Shown here: positions 25,917 through 33,786 of the stretch, in pieces
How the letters are laid out: every line of letters begins with the position of its first letter
Numbering within the stretch: position 1 is the stretch's first letter
Source of the DNA: SVMC01 sp045628065
GTDB taxonomy: Bacteria > Bacillota > Clostridia > Oscillospirales > Oscillospiraceae
Direction of reading: 5' to 3'
Assembly (NCBI GenBank): GCA_045628065.1
Contig: JAZQOW010000107.1
Coordinates: 1 to 64,000, forward strand
Length of the DNA: 64,000 nt
Notes under the pieces: model-generated
Database searches by the model: none
What the model saw: the letters and a program-made list of their open reading frames with translations, nothing else
What the model was told of the DNA's origin: nothing
Program-made: the position numbers and the translations under genes

Positions 25917-27383
25917 ATGCATGAATCATTATTGTTTGCGGCAATCCTGCTGCCGATTCTGGCGGGTGCCAGCCAAAGGCTTTTCCGGCTGGAGCGGGAG
26001 CGTACTTACCGCATTTATATCGGCAGTGTGGTCGTTCTGACATCGCTGCTGACCTGGGCGTTGATTTTGTTCTGCGGTCAGGAGCGCTTTGCGCTGCTCC
26101 GGTTTACCGAGCGTCTGTCTCTGGTGCTTCGCTTTGACGCATTGGGACGCTTTTTTGCCGGGATCATTGCAACGCTGTGGCCGCTGACCACCCTGTATGC
26201 CTTTGAGTATATGAAGGACGATTCCCGGAAGAAGGCGTTTTTCCCCTTCTTTGTCATGTCCTACGGTGTGACGCTCGGCGTTGCCATGTCGGGCAACCTG
26301 TTTACGCTCTATTGCTTCTATGAGCTTCTGACCCTTGCCACGGTGCCTCTGGTGCTTCACACCAATACCAGAGGGGCGGTTCTGGCGGCAAGAACCTACT
26401 TTATCTATTCTCTGGGCGGCGCGGCCTTCGCTTTTGCTGCCATGCTGTTCCTGATTTCCAACGGCGCCGATGAGGATTTCATTCTCGGCGGCCTGCTGAA
26501 CACCTATCCCTATGCCCGGCCCAATTTCACCCTGATTTTCTATACGCTGGGCTTCTTCGGCTTTGGCGTAAAGGCTGCGGCGTTCCCCACCTGCCGGTGG
26601 CTTCCCAAGGCCTCGGTCGCACCGACACCGGTCACGGCGCTGCTGCATGCGGTGGCGGTTGTCAAATCCGGCGTGTTTGCCATCATCCGCCTGACCTGGT
26701 ATGCCTACGGCACCAAGCTGCTCACAGGTACCTGGGCGCATAAGGTGGTACTGTGCTTCGCCATTTTCACGATTTTCTACGGCGCTGTCCGTGCAGTAAA
26801 GGAAAGCCACTGGAAACGGCGTCTTGCCTGGTCTACCGTGGCAAACCTTTCCTACATTCTCTTCGGCGTGGTGCTGATGACCCCGGAGGGGCTTGCCGCA
26901 GGTCTTCTGCATATGGCATTCCATGCAGAGATCAAGATGCTCGCCTTCTTCTGCGCGGGCGCTGTGCTCCACCAGAGCGGCAGGGAATATCTGCGCGACC
27001 TCAACGGTCTGGGACGGAAAATGCCCGTCACCTTCATCTGCTTCACCGTAGCCGCGTTGGCACTTACCGGCATTCCGCCGCTTTCCGGCTTCGTCAGCAA
27101 ATGGAGTCTGCTGGTGGCTGCCGCAGAGGGCACAACGCCGCTGGCCTATGTTGGTGCAGGCGTGCTGCTGATCGCGGCACTGCTGACCGCGATCTATATG
27201 CTGACCACCGTATGCCGCGCCTGGTTCCCCGAGGAGGGCTCGGTGCATACGCTATCCGGCATCCGGGAGGCAAACTGGCGGATGCTGGTTCCCATGGGAA
27301 TACTTGCCGCAGCGATTGTCCTGACCGGTCTGTTTGCTGCACCGATCATAAATGCGGTGCGGGAAATCGTCGGTCTTATGTAA
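25917..27383 (+). CDS. NuoL/M/N-like antiporter subunit, third of four, with altered HxWLPxAH motif
   Basis: 488 residues, about 14 helices. The Glu (CFYELLTLATVPLVLH) and Lys (AVAVVKSGVFAIIR) are kept. Where sister subunits read PLHxWLPxAHP, this one reads PTCRWLPKASVAP, losing both histidines. That could change the ion path. GGAGG lies before the ATG; gap to the previous gene is 15 bases. Confidence 0.85.
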   Translation: MHESLLFAAILLPILAGASQRLFRLERERTYRIYIGSVVVLTSLLTWALILFCGQERFALLRFTERLSLVLRFDALGRFFAGIIATLWPLTTLYAFEYMKDDSRKKAFFPFFVMSYGVTLGVAMSGNLFTLYCFYELLTLATVPLVLHTNTRGAVLAARTYFIYSLGGAAFAFAAMLFLISNGADEDFILGGLLNTYPYARPNFTLIFYTLGFFGFGVKAAAFPTCRWLPKASVAPTPVTALLHAVAVVKSGVFAIIRLTWYAYGTKLLTGTWAHKVVLCFAIFTIFYGAVRAVKESHWKRRLAWSTVANLSYILFGVVLMTPEGLAAGLLHMAFHAEIKMLAFFCAGAVLHQSGREYLRDLNGLGRKMPVTFICFTVAALALTGIPPLSGFVSKWSLLVAAAEGTTPLAYVGAGVLLIAALLTAIYMLTTVCRAWFPEEGSVHTLSGIREANWRMLVPMGILAAAIVLTGLFAAPIINAVREIVGLM

Positions 27384-27395
27384 GGAGGCGGAAGG

Positions 27396-29459
27396 ATGCT
27401 GCTTCTTTTGATTTTCTTCCCCATGGTCATGGCCGTTGTCTGCTATGGCGTGGGTCGATACTCTAAAAAAGGACGGAGCGTAGTCGCAATTCTGACCGGC
27501 GCTTTCGTTTTCGGTCTGTCTGTTTTCCTCGCTTTTGGGGAAAATCGGACGGAAATGCTCTCGCAGGTGTGCTCTCTGGGGCTGCATCTGGAGCTGGATG
27601 GCTTCCGAAAGGTCTATTGCGTGATCATCAGCCTGATGTGGTTTATGACCCTGCTGCTGTCCGATGAATATTTTGCGCATTACCACAACCGCAGGCGCTA
27701 TTATTTCTTCAACCTTCTCACGCTGGGCGCCACACTGGGCGTTTTTCTGGCCGCTGACCTGTTCACTGCCTTTATTTTCTTCGAGGTCATGTCCTTTACC
27801 TCCTATACCTGGGTGGTGCATGAGGAAAGTCCTGCGGCTATCCGGGCGGCCAACACCTATCTGGCTGTGGCGGTGATCGGCGGTCTGGTGGCGCTGATGG
27901 GTCTGTTCCTGCTGCAATACCGGCTGGGCACTACGGAGATTTCCAAGCTCTATGCGCTTGCTGCCGCCTGTCCGCAAAAGGCTTCCCTGTATGCTGCCGG
28001 GGGCTGCATTCTCTTCGGCTTCGGTGCAAAGGCCGGTATGTTCCCGCTGCACATCTGGCTGCCCAAGGCACATCCCGTGGCACCGGCGCCTGCATCGGCG
28101 CTGCTGTCCGGCGTCCTGACCAAGTCCGGCGTGTGGGGCATTGTGGCCATTTCTGCCACGATTTTCCGCTATGACCCCGCATGGGGGAAGGTGATTCTGG
28201 CGCTTGGCACGATCACTATGGTGCTGGGTGCGGTGCTGGCGCTGATGAGCATTGACCTCAAGCGCACGCTGGCCTGCTCCTCCATGTCCCAGATCGGCTT
28301 CATCCTTGTGGGCGTGGGCATGATGGGCATTCTGGGGGAGGAAAATGCACTTGCTGCCCGCGGGGCGCTGCTGCATATGCTGAACCACTCTTTGTTTAAG
28401 CTGGTGCTGTTCTCCTGCGCCGGTGTGGTGTTCATGAACCTTCACAAGCTCGATCTGAACGATATTCGCGGCTTCGGCAGAAAAAAGCCGTTGCTGAACC
28501 TCTGCTTCCTTCTGGGCGCGGCGGGTATCGCAGGCGTACCGGGACTCAACGGCTATGTCAGCAAGACTCTTCTCCATGAGGCTATCGTGGAGGGGGGGAG
28601 CTACGGTATCGTGGAATGGCTGTTCCTGATTTCCGGCGGCCTGACGGCGGCCTATATGACCAAGCTCTATATCTGCCTGTTTGTGGAGAAGAATCCGGAG
28701 CGGCAGGCGGAATTTGACAGCCGCCGCGGGTATATGGATATTGCCAGCGCACTTTCGCTCCTGATTCCTGCGATCTGCCTTCCTGTGCTGGGTCTGACGG
28801 CGGGCAAATCCATGGATGCCATCGCCACATTGGGGACGGATTTCTTCCATCCGGGAGAGCTTGCCCATAAGGTTGCGTATTTCTCGCTCGGAAACCTCAA
28901 GGGCGGCTTCATCTCCCTTGCCATTGGTGCTGCTGTTTACCTGTTCGTTGTCCGCAAGCTTCTGATGAAGGATGGACGTTATGTTAACCGCTGGCCCGAA
29001 AAGCTGGATTTGGAGGAGCTGGTCTACCGTCCGCTGCTCCTGAATATCTTCAGCTGGCCGCTTGGAAAGGGCAGCGATCTTGCAGGCAACAATCGCCTCT
29101 CCGGGCCTGCCGCAACGGGCTTTTTCCGCGTGATGACCATTATCGGCCATGCTTTCCTTGACTTGCCTGATGCTCTGGTTTGGGCGCTTCGCGCCACGAT
29201 TTTCAAGGAAAGCCGCATTCAAAGTCAGGAGACCGCACTGGAGTCCCTGCCGTATCGTCTGGGCGAACATGTGGACCGCTGGGAGATCGCCCGCGGCAAG
29301 GAGCAGCCGGGTGAGCACCGCTATGCTCGCCTGCTCTACCGCGGCTGGCATACCATCAGCGAAACCTCCCGCCGCATCTCCTCCAACCTGTCCTTTGCCC
29401 TTCTGATGCTGTGCGTGGCCGTGTGCTTCGTCCTGCTGTATGTAATTGGATACAGATGA
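27396..29459 (+). CDS. NuoL/MrpA-like large antiporter subunit, fourth of four
   Basis: 687 residues. The N-terminal 500 form the antiporter core (IFFEVMSFTSYTWVVHEESPAAIRA; GAKAGMFPLHIWLPKAHPVAPAPASALLSGVLTKSG). A longer C-terminus follows with a cytoplasmic stretch (RWPEKLDLEELVYRPLL) and a final helix, as in NuoL/HyfB-like proteins. It lacks the DUF4040 part of MrpA, which is encoded separately at 21385. Last gene of the operon. No hydrogenase, ferredoxin or quinone-site subunit follows. Confidence 0.86.
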   Translation: MLLLLIFFPMVMAVVCYGVGRYSKKGRSVVAILTGAFVFGLSVFLAFGENRTEMLSQVCSLGLHLELDGFRKVYCVIISLMWFMTLLLSDEYFAHYHNRRRYYFFNLLTLGATLGVFLAADLFTAFIFFEVMSFTSYTWVVHEESPAAIRAANTYLAVAVIGGLVALMGLFLLQYRLGTTEISKLYALAAACPQKASLYAAGGCILFGFGAKAGMFPLHIWLPKAHPVAPAPASALLSGVLTKSGVWGIVAISATIFRYDPAWGKVILALGTITMVLGAVLALMSIDLKRTLACSSMSQIGFILVGVGMMGILGEENALAARGALLHMLNHSLFKLVLFSCAGVVFMNLHKLDLNDIRGFGRKKPLLNLCFLLGAAGIAGVPGLNGYVSKTLLHEAIVEGGSYGIVEWLFLISGGLTAAYMTKLYICLFVEKNPERQAEFDSRRGYMDIASALSLLIPAICLPVLGLTAGKSMDAIATLGTDFFHPGELAHKVAYFSLGNLKGGFISLAIGAAVYLFVVRKLLMKDGRYVNRWPEKLDLEELVYRPLLLNIFSWPLGKGSDLAGNNRLSGPAATGFFRVMTIIGHAFLDLPDALVWALRATIFKESRIQSQETALESLPYRLGEHVDRWEIARGKEQPGEHRYARLLYRGWHTISETSRRISSNLSFALLMLCVAVCFVLLYVIGYR

Positions 29460-29470
29460 TGAAAGGCTGC

Positions 29471-29498
29471 TTGCTTTTTTCAAAACCTGTGCTATACT
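29471..29498 (+). promoter_or_regulatory. Promoter of the DUF4870-like gene
   Basis: TTGCTT (29471-29476), 16 bases, TGC-TATACT (-10 at 29493-29498). Confidence 0.6.
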
Positions 29499-29545
29499 GG
29501 GTATAGCGGATCGTTCTTCCCGTAAAAAAAGAAAGGGGTATTTCT

Positions 29546-29935
29546 ATGGCTGATTTCAACGAAAAGTTCAACGAATTCAATAATACCGAGGATACCACTG
29601 CCGCCTACTCCCAAAAGGATATTGACGATAACCGCGTGATGTCCGTGCTGGCCTATCTTTCCTGGCTGGTGCTGATCCCCCTTCTGGCGGCAAAGCAGTC
29701 CCCGTTTGCCCGGTTCCACACCAATCAGGGACTGGTGCTGGCTCTGGCAGAGATCGTCGTCGTTATTGCACTGAGTATTTTGCAGGCGTTTCCGCTCATT
29801 GGCTGGGTTTTCAAGGCGATTCGCTATCTCTTTGAGATCGCCTGTGTTGTGATGTCCGGCATTGGCATTATTAACGCAATCAACGGCAGAGCAAAGGAAC
29901 TGCCCCTTGTCGGCAGCTTCCATATTCTGAACTGA
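29546..29935 (+). CDS. DUF4870-like small membrane protein
   Basis: 129 residues. After 40 polar residues come the pattern VMSVLAYLSWLVLIPLLAAKQSPFARFHTNQGLVLALAEIV and two more helices, as in DUF4870/Tic20-like proteins of unknown role. GAAAGGGG before the ATG. Monocistronic, with its own promoter and a terminator candidate at 29959. Confidence 0.82.
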   Translation: MADFNEKFNEFNNTEDTTAAYSQKDIDDNRVMSVLAYLSWLVLIPLLAAKQSPFARFHTNQGLVLALAEIVVVIALSILQAFPLIGWVFKAIRYLFEIACVVMSGIGIINAINGRAKELPLVGSFHILN

Positions 29936-29958
29936 GCATCCCCGAACGGGGGTAACGG

Positions 29959-30014
29959 ACGTGCTGCAAGGTATCCTGTCATGGCAAAAGCTGCCGGACT
30001 GCTTTGCAGCACGT
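29959..30014 (+). terminator. Terminator candidate after the DUF4870-like gene
   Basis: ACGTGCTGCAA (29959-29969) pairs with TTGCAGCACGT (30004-30014), then TTTGCTTTCC. The loop is long (34 bases). The remaining spacer to 30262 is AT-rich, and beyond the promoter at 30174 I see nothing else in it. Confidence 0.55.
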
Positions 30015-30173
30015 TTTGCTTTCCGCTGCCCGGGAAGCATTTTGCCGGTATTTGCAATTCATTACCATAATTTCCCTTTTATGAGTAAATTCGATTTTTA
30101 TTTGCTATTATCCCTGTTTTTTGGCTGCTTTGAATTTTTCAAAATAAAAAAACCGGATAAATTTTGAAAAAGT

Positions 30174-30204
30174 ACTTCCCAATTTGGGGAAAGTGTGCTA
30201 TACT
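30174..30204 (+). promoter_or_regulatory. Promoter and possible operator of the RiPP-type operon
   Basis: TGC-TATACT (-10 at 30199-30204) is a good extended -10; the -35 is weak. An imperfect palindrome ACTTCCCAATTTGGGGAAAGT covers 30174-30194, over the -35/spacer region, so a repressor or activator could act here. Confidence 0.5.
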
Positions 30205-30262
30205 TGCAGTGTATAGATATCGTAGGATAGCTATGCCATAATTCCGCCGGAGGTTTTGAATT

Positions 30263-30763
30263 GTGAGCAGCTTGCAGACGCCAGAGACGATCTCTATTTC
30301 CATTCGGGACTGGGCTGCACTGGCACAATCTGAAGGAGCCGCCAATGTGTGCATACAGCTGCATGGCAACAGTATGCGCCCTCTGGTTCGAAAAGAGCGG
30401 GATGATGTCACGATCGCGCCCCTGACCCGCGAGCTCAAGCGCGGAGATGTGGTCCTGTTTCAGGCAAGAGACGGACGATATACCGTTCATCGGGTCATAC
30501 ATCTTCTCTCCGGGCATATCCTTACCCAAGGTGATAACTGCCGCCGTCCCGATTCGCCGACACCGTTAGAGGATGTCTTCGGCCTGGTGGTTCAGGTGAA
30601 GCGCGGCAAGCTGCATTTTTCCATTGACAACAGTTTTTTCCGCCTCTGCGGATTGTTCTGGATATGGATTCTCCCGGTTCGGAAATTCTTCAGTTGGCTG
30701 TGGGATCTGCTTCTGGAAATCAAAAAAAGAATTTTTGGAGCCTCTAATCATGATGAAACCTGA
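30263..30763 (+). CDS. S24/S26-family signal-peptidase-like protease of the RiPP locus
   Basis: 166 residues from a GTG start; GGAGG lies 9 bases upstream. The serine is in HGNSMRP (Ser37). The general base looks like His76 in YTVHRVIH, as in SipW/Sec11-type peptidases, and TQGDNCRRPD matches the conserved GDN box. A membrane helix lies near 125-150, at the C-terminal side, so the topology differs from ordinary SPase I. It overlaps the radical SAM gene by 14 bases. The natural guess is leader removal from the peptide at 31948; that is inference. Confidence 0.8.
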   Translation: MSSLQTPETISISIRDWAALAQSEGAANVCIQLHGNSMRPLVRKERDDVTIAPLTRELKRGDVVLFQARDGRYTVHRVIHLLSGHILTQGDNCRRPDSPTPLEDVFGLVVQVKRGKLHFSIDNSFFRLCGLFWIWILPVRKFFSWLWDLLLEIKKRIFGASNHDET

Positions 30764-31877
30764 TAACAATCTGAATGAGATGCTTGACCGCATGGATGCG
30801 CAGGGAGCAGGAAAGCATGACCGTATGCGCAGCTTCGAGCAAGTCATCAACTTTCAGGCCAGGAAAAAAGGCGTGCCGATTAAAGGCAAATTTGAGCTGA
30901 CGCCGCTTTGCAATCTGGATTGCAAAATGTGCTATGTGCACCTGCACAGAGAGCAAATGAACGGTATCGAGCTCATGAGCACTGCGCAGTGGAAGAGCCT
31001 GATGAAGCAGGCGGCAGATATGGGCATGATGTACGCTACCCTGACCGGCGGCGAATGTCTGCTCTATCCCGGCTTTGATGAACTTTTCCTTTATCTGCGC
31101 TCTCTGGGTATCAGTCCCGTTATCCTGACCAACGGCATTCTGCTAACAGAGGAGCGGGTTGCATTTTTTAAGGCGCATACCCCGCAGCTGATTCAGGTTA
31201 CGCTCTATGGTTCGGACGATGATGCCTACGAGAAGGTCACCGGCCACCGTAAATTCCAGACGGTCATGAACGGCATTCGTATGCTCAAGGAAGCCGGAAT
31301 TCCGTTCCAGGTTACGATCACCCCGAATGCTTTCATGGATTTGGATGACGCGAAAAGAATGATGGATCTGCTCCATTCCATGGACATTTATTTCGAAGTA
31401 AACACTGCACTCTTCACCCCCTACGAGGAAACCGGCCGCCATGAAAAACAAATCGAGCTTGATGTTGAAGATTATGTTGAGCTTTATAAATACAATAGGG
31501 ATTTGCTTGGCGTGACCTATAATCTGACCAATCCGGATGATGTTGTTGATACAGTTGATGAGGACGACAATGGTCGCGGTTTGCTTTGTTCCGGTGGCAG
31601 AGCCACGTTCTGCATTACCTGGGATGGCATTATGCAGCCCTGTAGTGTTATGCGCGATATGCAGCAGTTCCCCCTCCGGGACGGCTTTGCCGAGGCCTGG
31701 AAGAAGCTGAATGCACAGTGCGAGGATTATCCCCGACTGGCTGAGTGCGCGGACTGCAACTTAAAATATATATGCATGCTTTGCCCCGGTACGCATCAGA
31801 TCGATGCACCGAAAGGTCATGCAAGTCCCAGAATCTGTCGCTTGACCCACAGACTGGTGGAGGAGCTGACAAAATAA
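30750..31877 (+). CDS. Radical SAM/SPASM peptide maturase
   Basis: 375 residues. The [4Fe-4S] SAM motif CNLDCKMC is at 54-61, followed by TLTGGECLLYPGFDEL. The C-terminal SPASM/twitch region has nine cysteines (LLCSGG, FCITWDG, QPCSV, AQCEDY, AECADCNLKYICMLC, ICRL), fitting two auxiliary clusters. Such enzymes install thioether, C-C or other crosslinks in ribosomal peptides. Start ATG at 30750 with TTTGGAG upstream, overlapping the peptidase gene. The precursor and the kinase-PqqD gene follow. The reaction here cannot be told from sequence. Confidence 0.92.
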   Translation: MMKPDNNLNEMLDRMDAQGAGKHDRMRSFEQVINFQARKKGVPIKGKFELTPLCNLDCKMCYVHLHREQMNGIELMSTAQWKSLMKQAADMGMMYATLTGGECLLYPGFDELFLYLRSLGISPVILTNGILLTEERVAFFKAHTPQLIQVTLYGSDDDAYEKVTGHRKFQTVMNGIRMLKEAGIPFQVTITPNAFMDLDDAKRMMDLLHSMDIYFEVNTALFTPYEETGRHEKQIELDVEDYVELYKYNRDLLGVTYNLTNPDDVVDTVDEDDNGRGLLCSGGRATFCITWDGIMQPCSVMRDMQQFPLRDGFAEAWKKLNAQCEDYPRLAECADCNLKYICMLCPGTHQIDAPKGHASPRICRLTHRLVEELTK

Positions 31878-31884
31878 TTTCCTG

Positions 31885-31912
31885 TTTACATAGCATAACT
31901 GCTTTGTAATAT
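31885..31912 (+). promoter_or_regulatory. Separate promoter for the precursor peptide
   Basis: TTTACA (31885-31890), 16 bases, TAATAT (31907-31912). An overlapping TATAAT at 31910-31915 is also possible with a 19-base spacer. A precursor promoter inside the operon would give excess peptide over enzyme. Confidence 0.5.
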
Positions 31913-31947
31913 AATTAATTTTCGATTGAAAGGAGGTGCAATGTAAA

Positions 31948-32118
31948 ATGAAAAAGGCTCATATCGCTCCCGTTGTACGCAAGGTGGAATTTGCTTATAA
32001 TGAGCAGGTTGTTGCTTCCGGTGAAATCTTCGCTTCTTGCACGATTTACTACAAGGGTCTTAATGGTGCACCCGGTACTGCATGCGAAATCGTCAGCATG
32101 GTCAACAATCAGAAGTAA
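31948..32118 (+). CDS. Candidate RiPP precursor peptide, 56 residues
   Basis: Begins MKKAHIAPVVRKVEFAYNEQ and has AAAGGAGGTG upstream, the strongest ribosome site of the locus. Residues 1 to about 25 are basic and amphipathic like a leader. The rest carries Cys31 and Cys46, Tyr34-Tyr35, a Gly-rich turn (KGLNGAPG) and several Ser/Thr, ending MVNNQK. No homologue comes to mind. It lies between the radical SAM gene and the kinase-PqqD gene with its own promoter. The role as substrate is inferred from size, position and signal strength. Confidence 0.72.
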   Translation: MKKAHIAPVVRKVEFAYNEQVVASGEIFASCTIYYKGLNGAPGTACEIVSMVNNQK

Positions 32119-32178
32119 TCTTGCACAAGTGCGGCCGGCGGCATAAGACTCAAAAAGATGATCGAAAGGACGAAAGCC

Positions 32179-33330
32179 ATGACATATTATTCCATCGCGG
32201 GACTCAATATTGAAAGCTTTTCGCTTCCTTCCTGTTTTTCTCCTTTTGAGATCCCAGCCGCTGGCCAAACCCATTGCACAATTATCAAAGACAGCGATGG
32301 GTTTTCTAACCATTCCGCGCCAAGAAAGAGCTTTCCTTATGATAGCTTTATCATTACGGCGCTTGAAGATAATAGCTGGCTCTATACATCCCCGGAAAAT
32401 TATATGCCGGTGTCCCTGCTGATTTCCCCGGATTACAGCCAGATTCGCGTTCACTTTCCTCCCGGAGATATTCATGACCATCAGGATTGGCAGTTGTCCA
32501 ATTTGCTCCGCGTAGCACTGGAATGCCTTCTGATCCGTCATGGCAGATTATCCCTGCATTCGGCCTGCGTTGCACTGGATGGACATGCCGTTGCCTTTAC
32601 CGGTCATTCTACTGTGGGAAAATCCACAAGAGCAGGGAAGTGGGTAGACCATCTGGGCGCCCAATGGCTCAGCGGTGACCGCCCGACCATTGCCTGCGGA
32701 GCTACCGGTCTGACCGCCTGCGGTGTTCCCTGGGATGGGAAAGAGCAAGTTTTCTCTCCGATGATGGTTCCTCTCAAGGCCATTGTGGAGGTTCGCCGTG
32801 CCGGCTTTGTAGGTGCGCGGCGTCTTAACGCAGCACAGGCCAGAGCACTTTTGATGCAGCAGTGCTTCCTCCCTATGTGGGATACCGAGACTGCCGCTAT
32901 GGCTATGTTCCTGATCGGCTCCGTGATCCGCCAGGGGATTGTGCTTCGCGGTTTCTGCGGCCCGGATGAGGAGTCTGCCGCTGCATTGAGAGAAATACTA
33001 TATCGGAATCCCCATGCAATTGGAGAGGAGAAGGTTGATATGCGTATTAAAAAAGACTTTAAGCTTCAGAAAATGATGGATGAATTCCTGGTTCTTCCTA
33101 CCGGCGATAACATCAACACCTTTAACGGTGCGGTCGTACTGAATGAGGTTTCCGCATTCATCTTCGAGCAGCTGGAAAAGGGCGTAAGCCGGGAGGATCT
33201 TCTGAATCTCCTTCTGGGCGAATACGATTACGACACCGAAGACCTGACAGAAGCCAATGAGCATCTCACCATGGCGCTGGAGGCCTTCAACGAAATCGGC
33301 GTTCTGGATGCAGAGGGCGAAGCCCTGTAA
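32179..33330 (+). CDS. HPr-kinase-like domain fused to a PqqD-like domain
   Basis: 383 residues. Start ATG at 32179 with AAAGGA 8 bases upstream. Residues about 120-290 resemble HPr kinase: LHSACVAL, a P-loop GHSTVGKST at 142-150 and LSGDRPT. The last 85 residues (FKLQKMMDEFLVLPTGDNINTFNGAVVLNEVSAFIFEQLEKG onward) are a PqqD-like RiPP recognition element that binds leader peptides. HPr-kinase-like proteins phosphorylate a serine in paeninodin-type lasso peptides, so a peptide kinase with built-in substrate recognition is plausible. A GTPase/ATPase helper role is an alternative. Last gene of the locus, ended by the terminator at 33345. Confidence 0.82.
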   Translation: MTYYSIAGLNIESFSLPSCFSPFEIPAAGQTHCTIIKDSDGFSNHSAPRKSFPYDSFIITALEDNSWLYTSPENYMPVSLLISPDYSQIRVHFPPGDIHDHQDWQLSNLLRVALECLLIRHGRLSLHSACVALDGHAVAFTGHSTVGKSTRAGKWVDHLGAQWLSGDRPTIACGATGLTACGVPWDGKEQVFSPMMVPLKAIVEVRRAGFVGARRLNAAQARALLMQQCFLPMWDTETAAMAMFLIGSVIRQGIVLRGFCGPDEESAAALREILYRNPHAIGEEKVDMRIKKDFKLQKMMDEFLVLPTGDNINTFNGAVVLNEVSAFIFEQLEKGVSREDLLNLLLGEYDYDTEDLTEANEHLTMALEAFNEIGVLDAEGEAL

Positions 33331-33344
33331 TACAGCAATATGCA

Positions 33345-33373
33345 AGAGCCTGCCAATTTGGCAGGCTCTTTTT
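33345..33373 (+). terminator. Terminator of the RiPP-type operon
   Basis: AGAGCCTGCC (33345-33354) pairs with GGCAGGCTCT (33360-33369), followed by TTTTT. Confidence 0.88.
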
Positions 33374-33374
33374 G

Positions 33375-33423
33375 GCACAGGGGACGGTTCTGTGTGCCCG
33401 GCACACAGAACCGTCTCCTGTGC
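33375..33423. repeat. GGGGACGGTTCT-type palindrome, copy 1
   Basis: A 23-base arm starting GCACAGGGGACGG is followed by CCG and its near-perfect inverse ending CTCCTGTGC. Related palindromes lie at 34364-34453 and 59279-59361. REP/MITE-like intergenic elements of this sequence are widespread in Clostridia. Confidence 0.85.
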
Positions 33424-33490
33424 TTTGGCATAACCTTTCCTGAAAGCGCATAGTCTCAAGCAAGGATCATTGTGCTGGGAGTGGTGCTTT

Positions 33491-33757
33491 TTGAGAACCA
33501 ATATGGAGGAGCGCGCCTGCCTGCTGGCGGAGTACATCGTTGAAAACCGGGCCACCTGCCGGGCAGCCGCTAAAAAATTCGGCATCAGCAAATCCACAGT
33601 ACACAAGGATATCTCCGACCGCCTGCGTGCGCATCATCCTGCGCTCTACTGTCAGGCGCAGGAGGTGCTGCAGGAAAACAAAGCCCAGCGTCACCTTCGG
33701 GGCGGCGCAGCCACAAAACGAAAATGGGAGGAGCGAAGCAAAAAAGCAGCCACTTGA
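33491..33757 (+). CDS. spoIIID: SpoIIID, sporulation transcription factor
   Basis: 88 residues from a TTG start (RTNMEERACLLAEYIVENRATCR) with GGGAG 9 bases upstream; a longer frame starts in the spacer. The helix-turn-helix AAKKFGISKSTVHKDISDRLR is nearly invariant in SpoIIID, the mother-cell regulator of the SigE regulon. It implies an endospore former or recent descendant. A GCATA-16-CATAGTCT arrangement at 33428-33456 loosely resembles a SigE promoter. The downstream queT promoter overlaps its stop codon. Confidence 0.92.
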   Translation: MRTNMEERACLLAEYIVENRATCRAAAKKFGISKSTVHKDISDRLRAHHPALYCQAQEVLQENKAQRHLRGGAATKRKWEERSKKAAT

Positions 33758-33782
33758 CGCATCAGCGATTTGCGGTTATAAT
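33754..33782 (+). promoter_or_regulatory. Promoter of queT
   Basis: TTGACG (33754-33759), 17 bases, TATAAT (33777-33782). It overlaps the spoIIID stop. Transcription would begin just before the pseudoknot leader. Confidence 0.85.
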
Positions 33783-33786
33783 TGTG

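Noticed and set aside
24507..29483. Very long minus-strand frames (471, 439 and 743 codons) opposite the antiporter genes
   Set aside because: Translations are Gln/His/Arg-rich without any domain; the plus-strand genes are clear membrane transporters with good ribosome sites.
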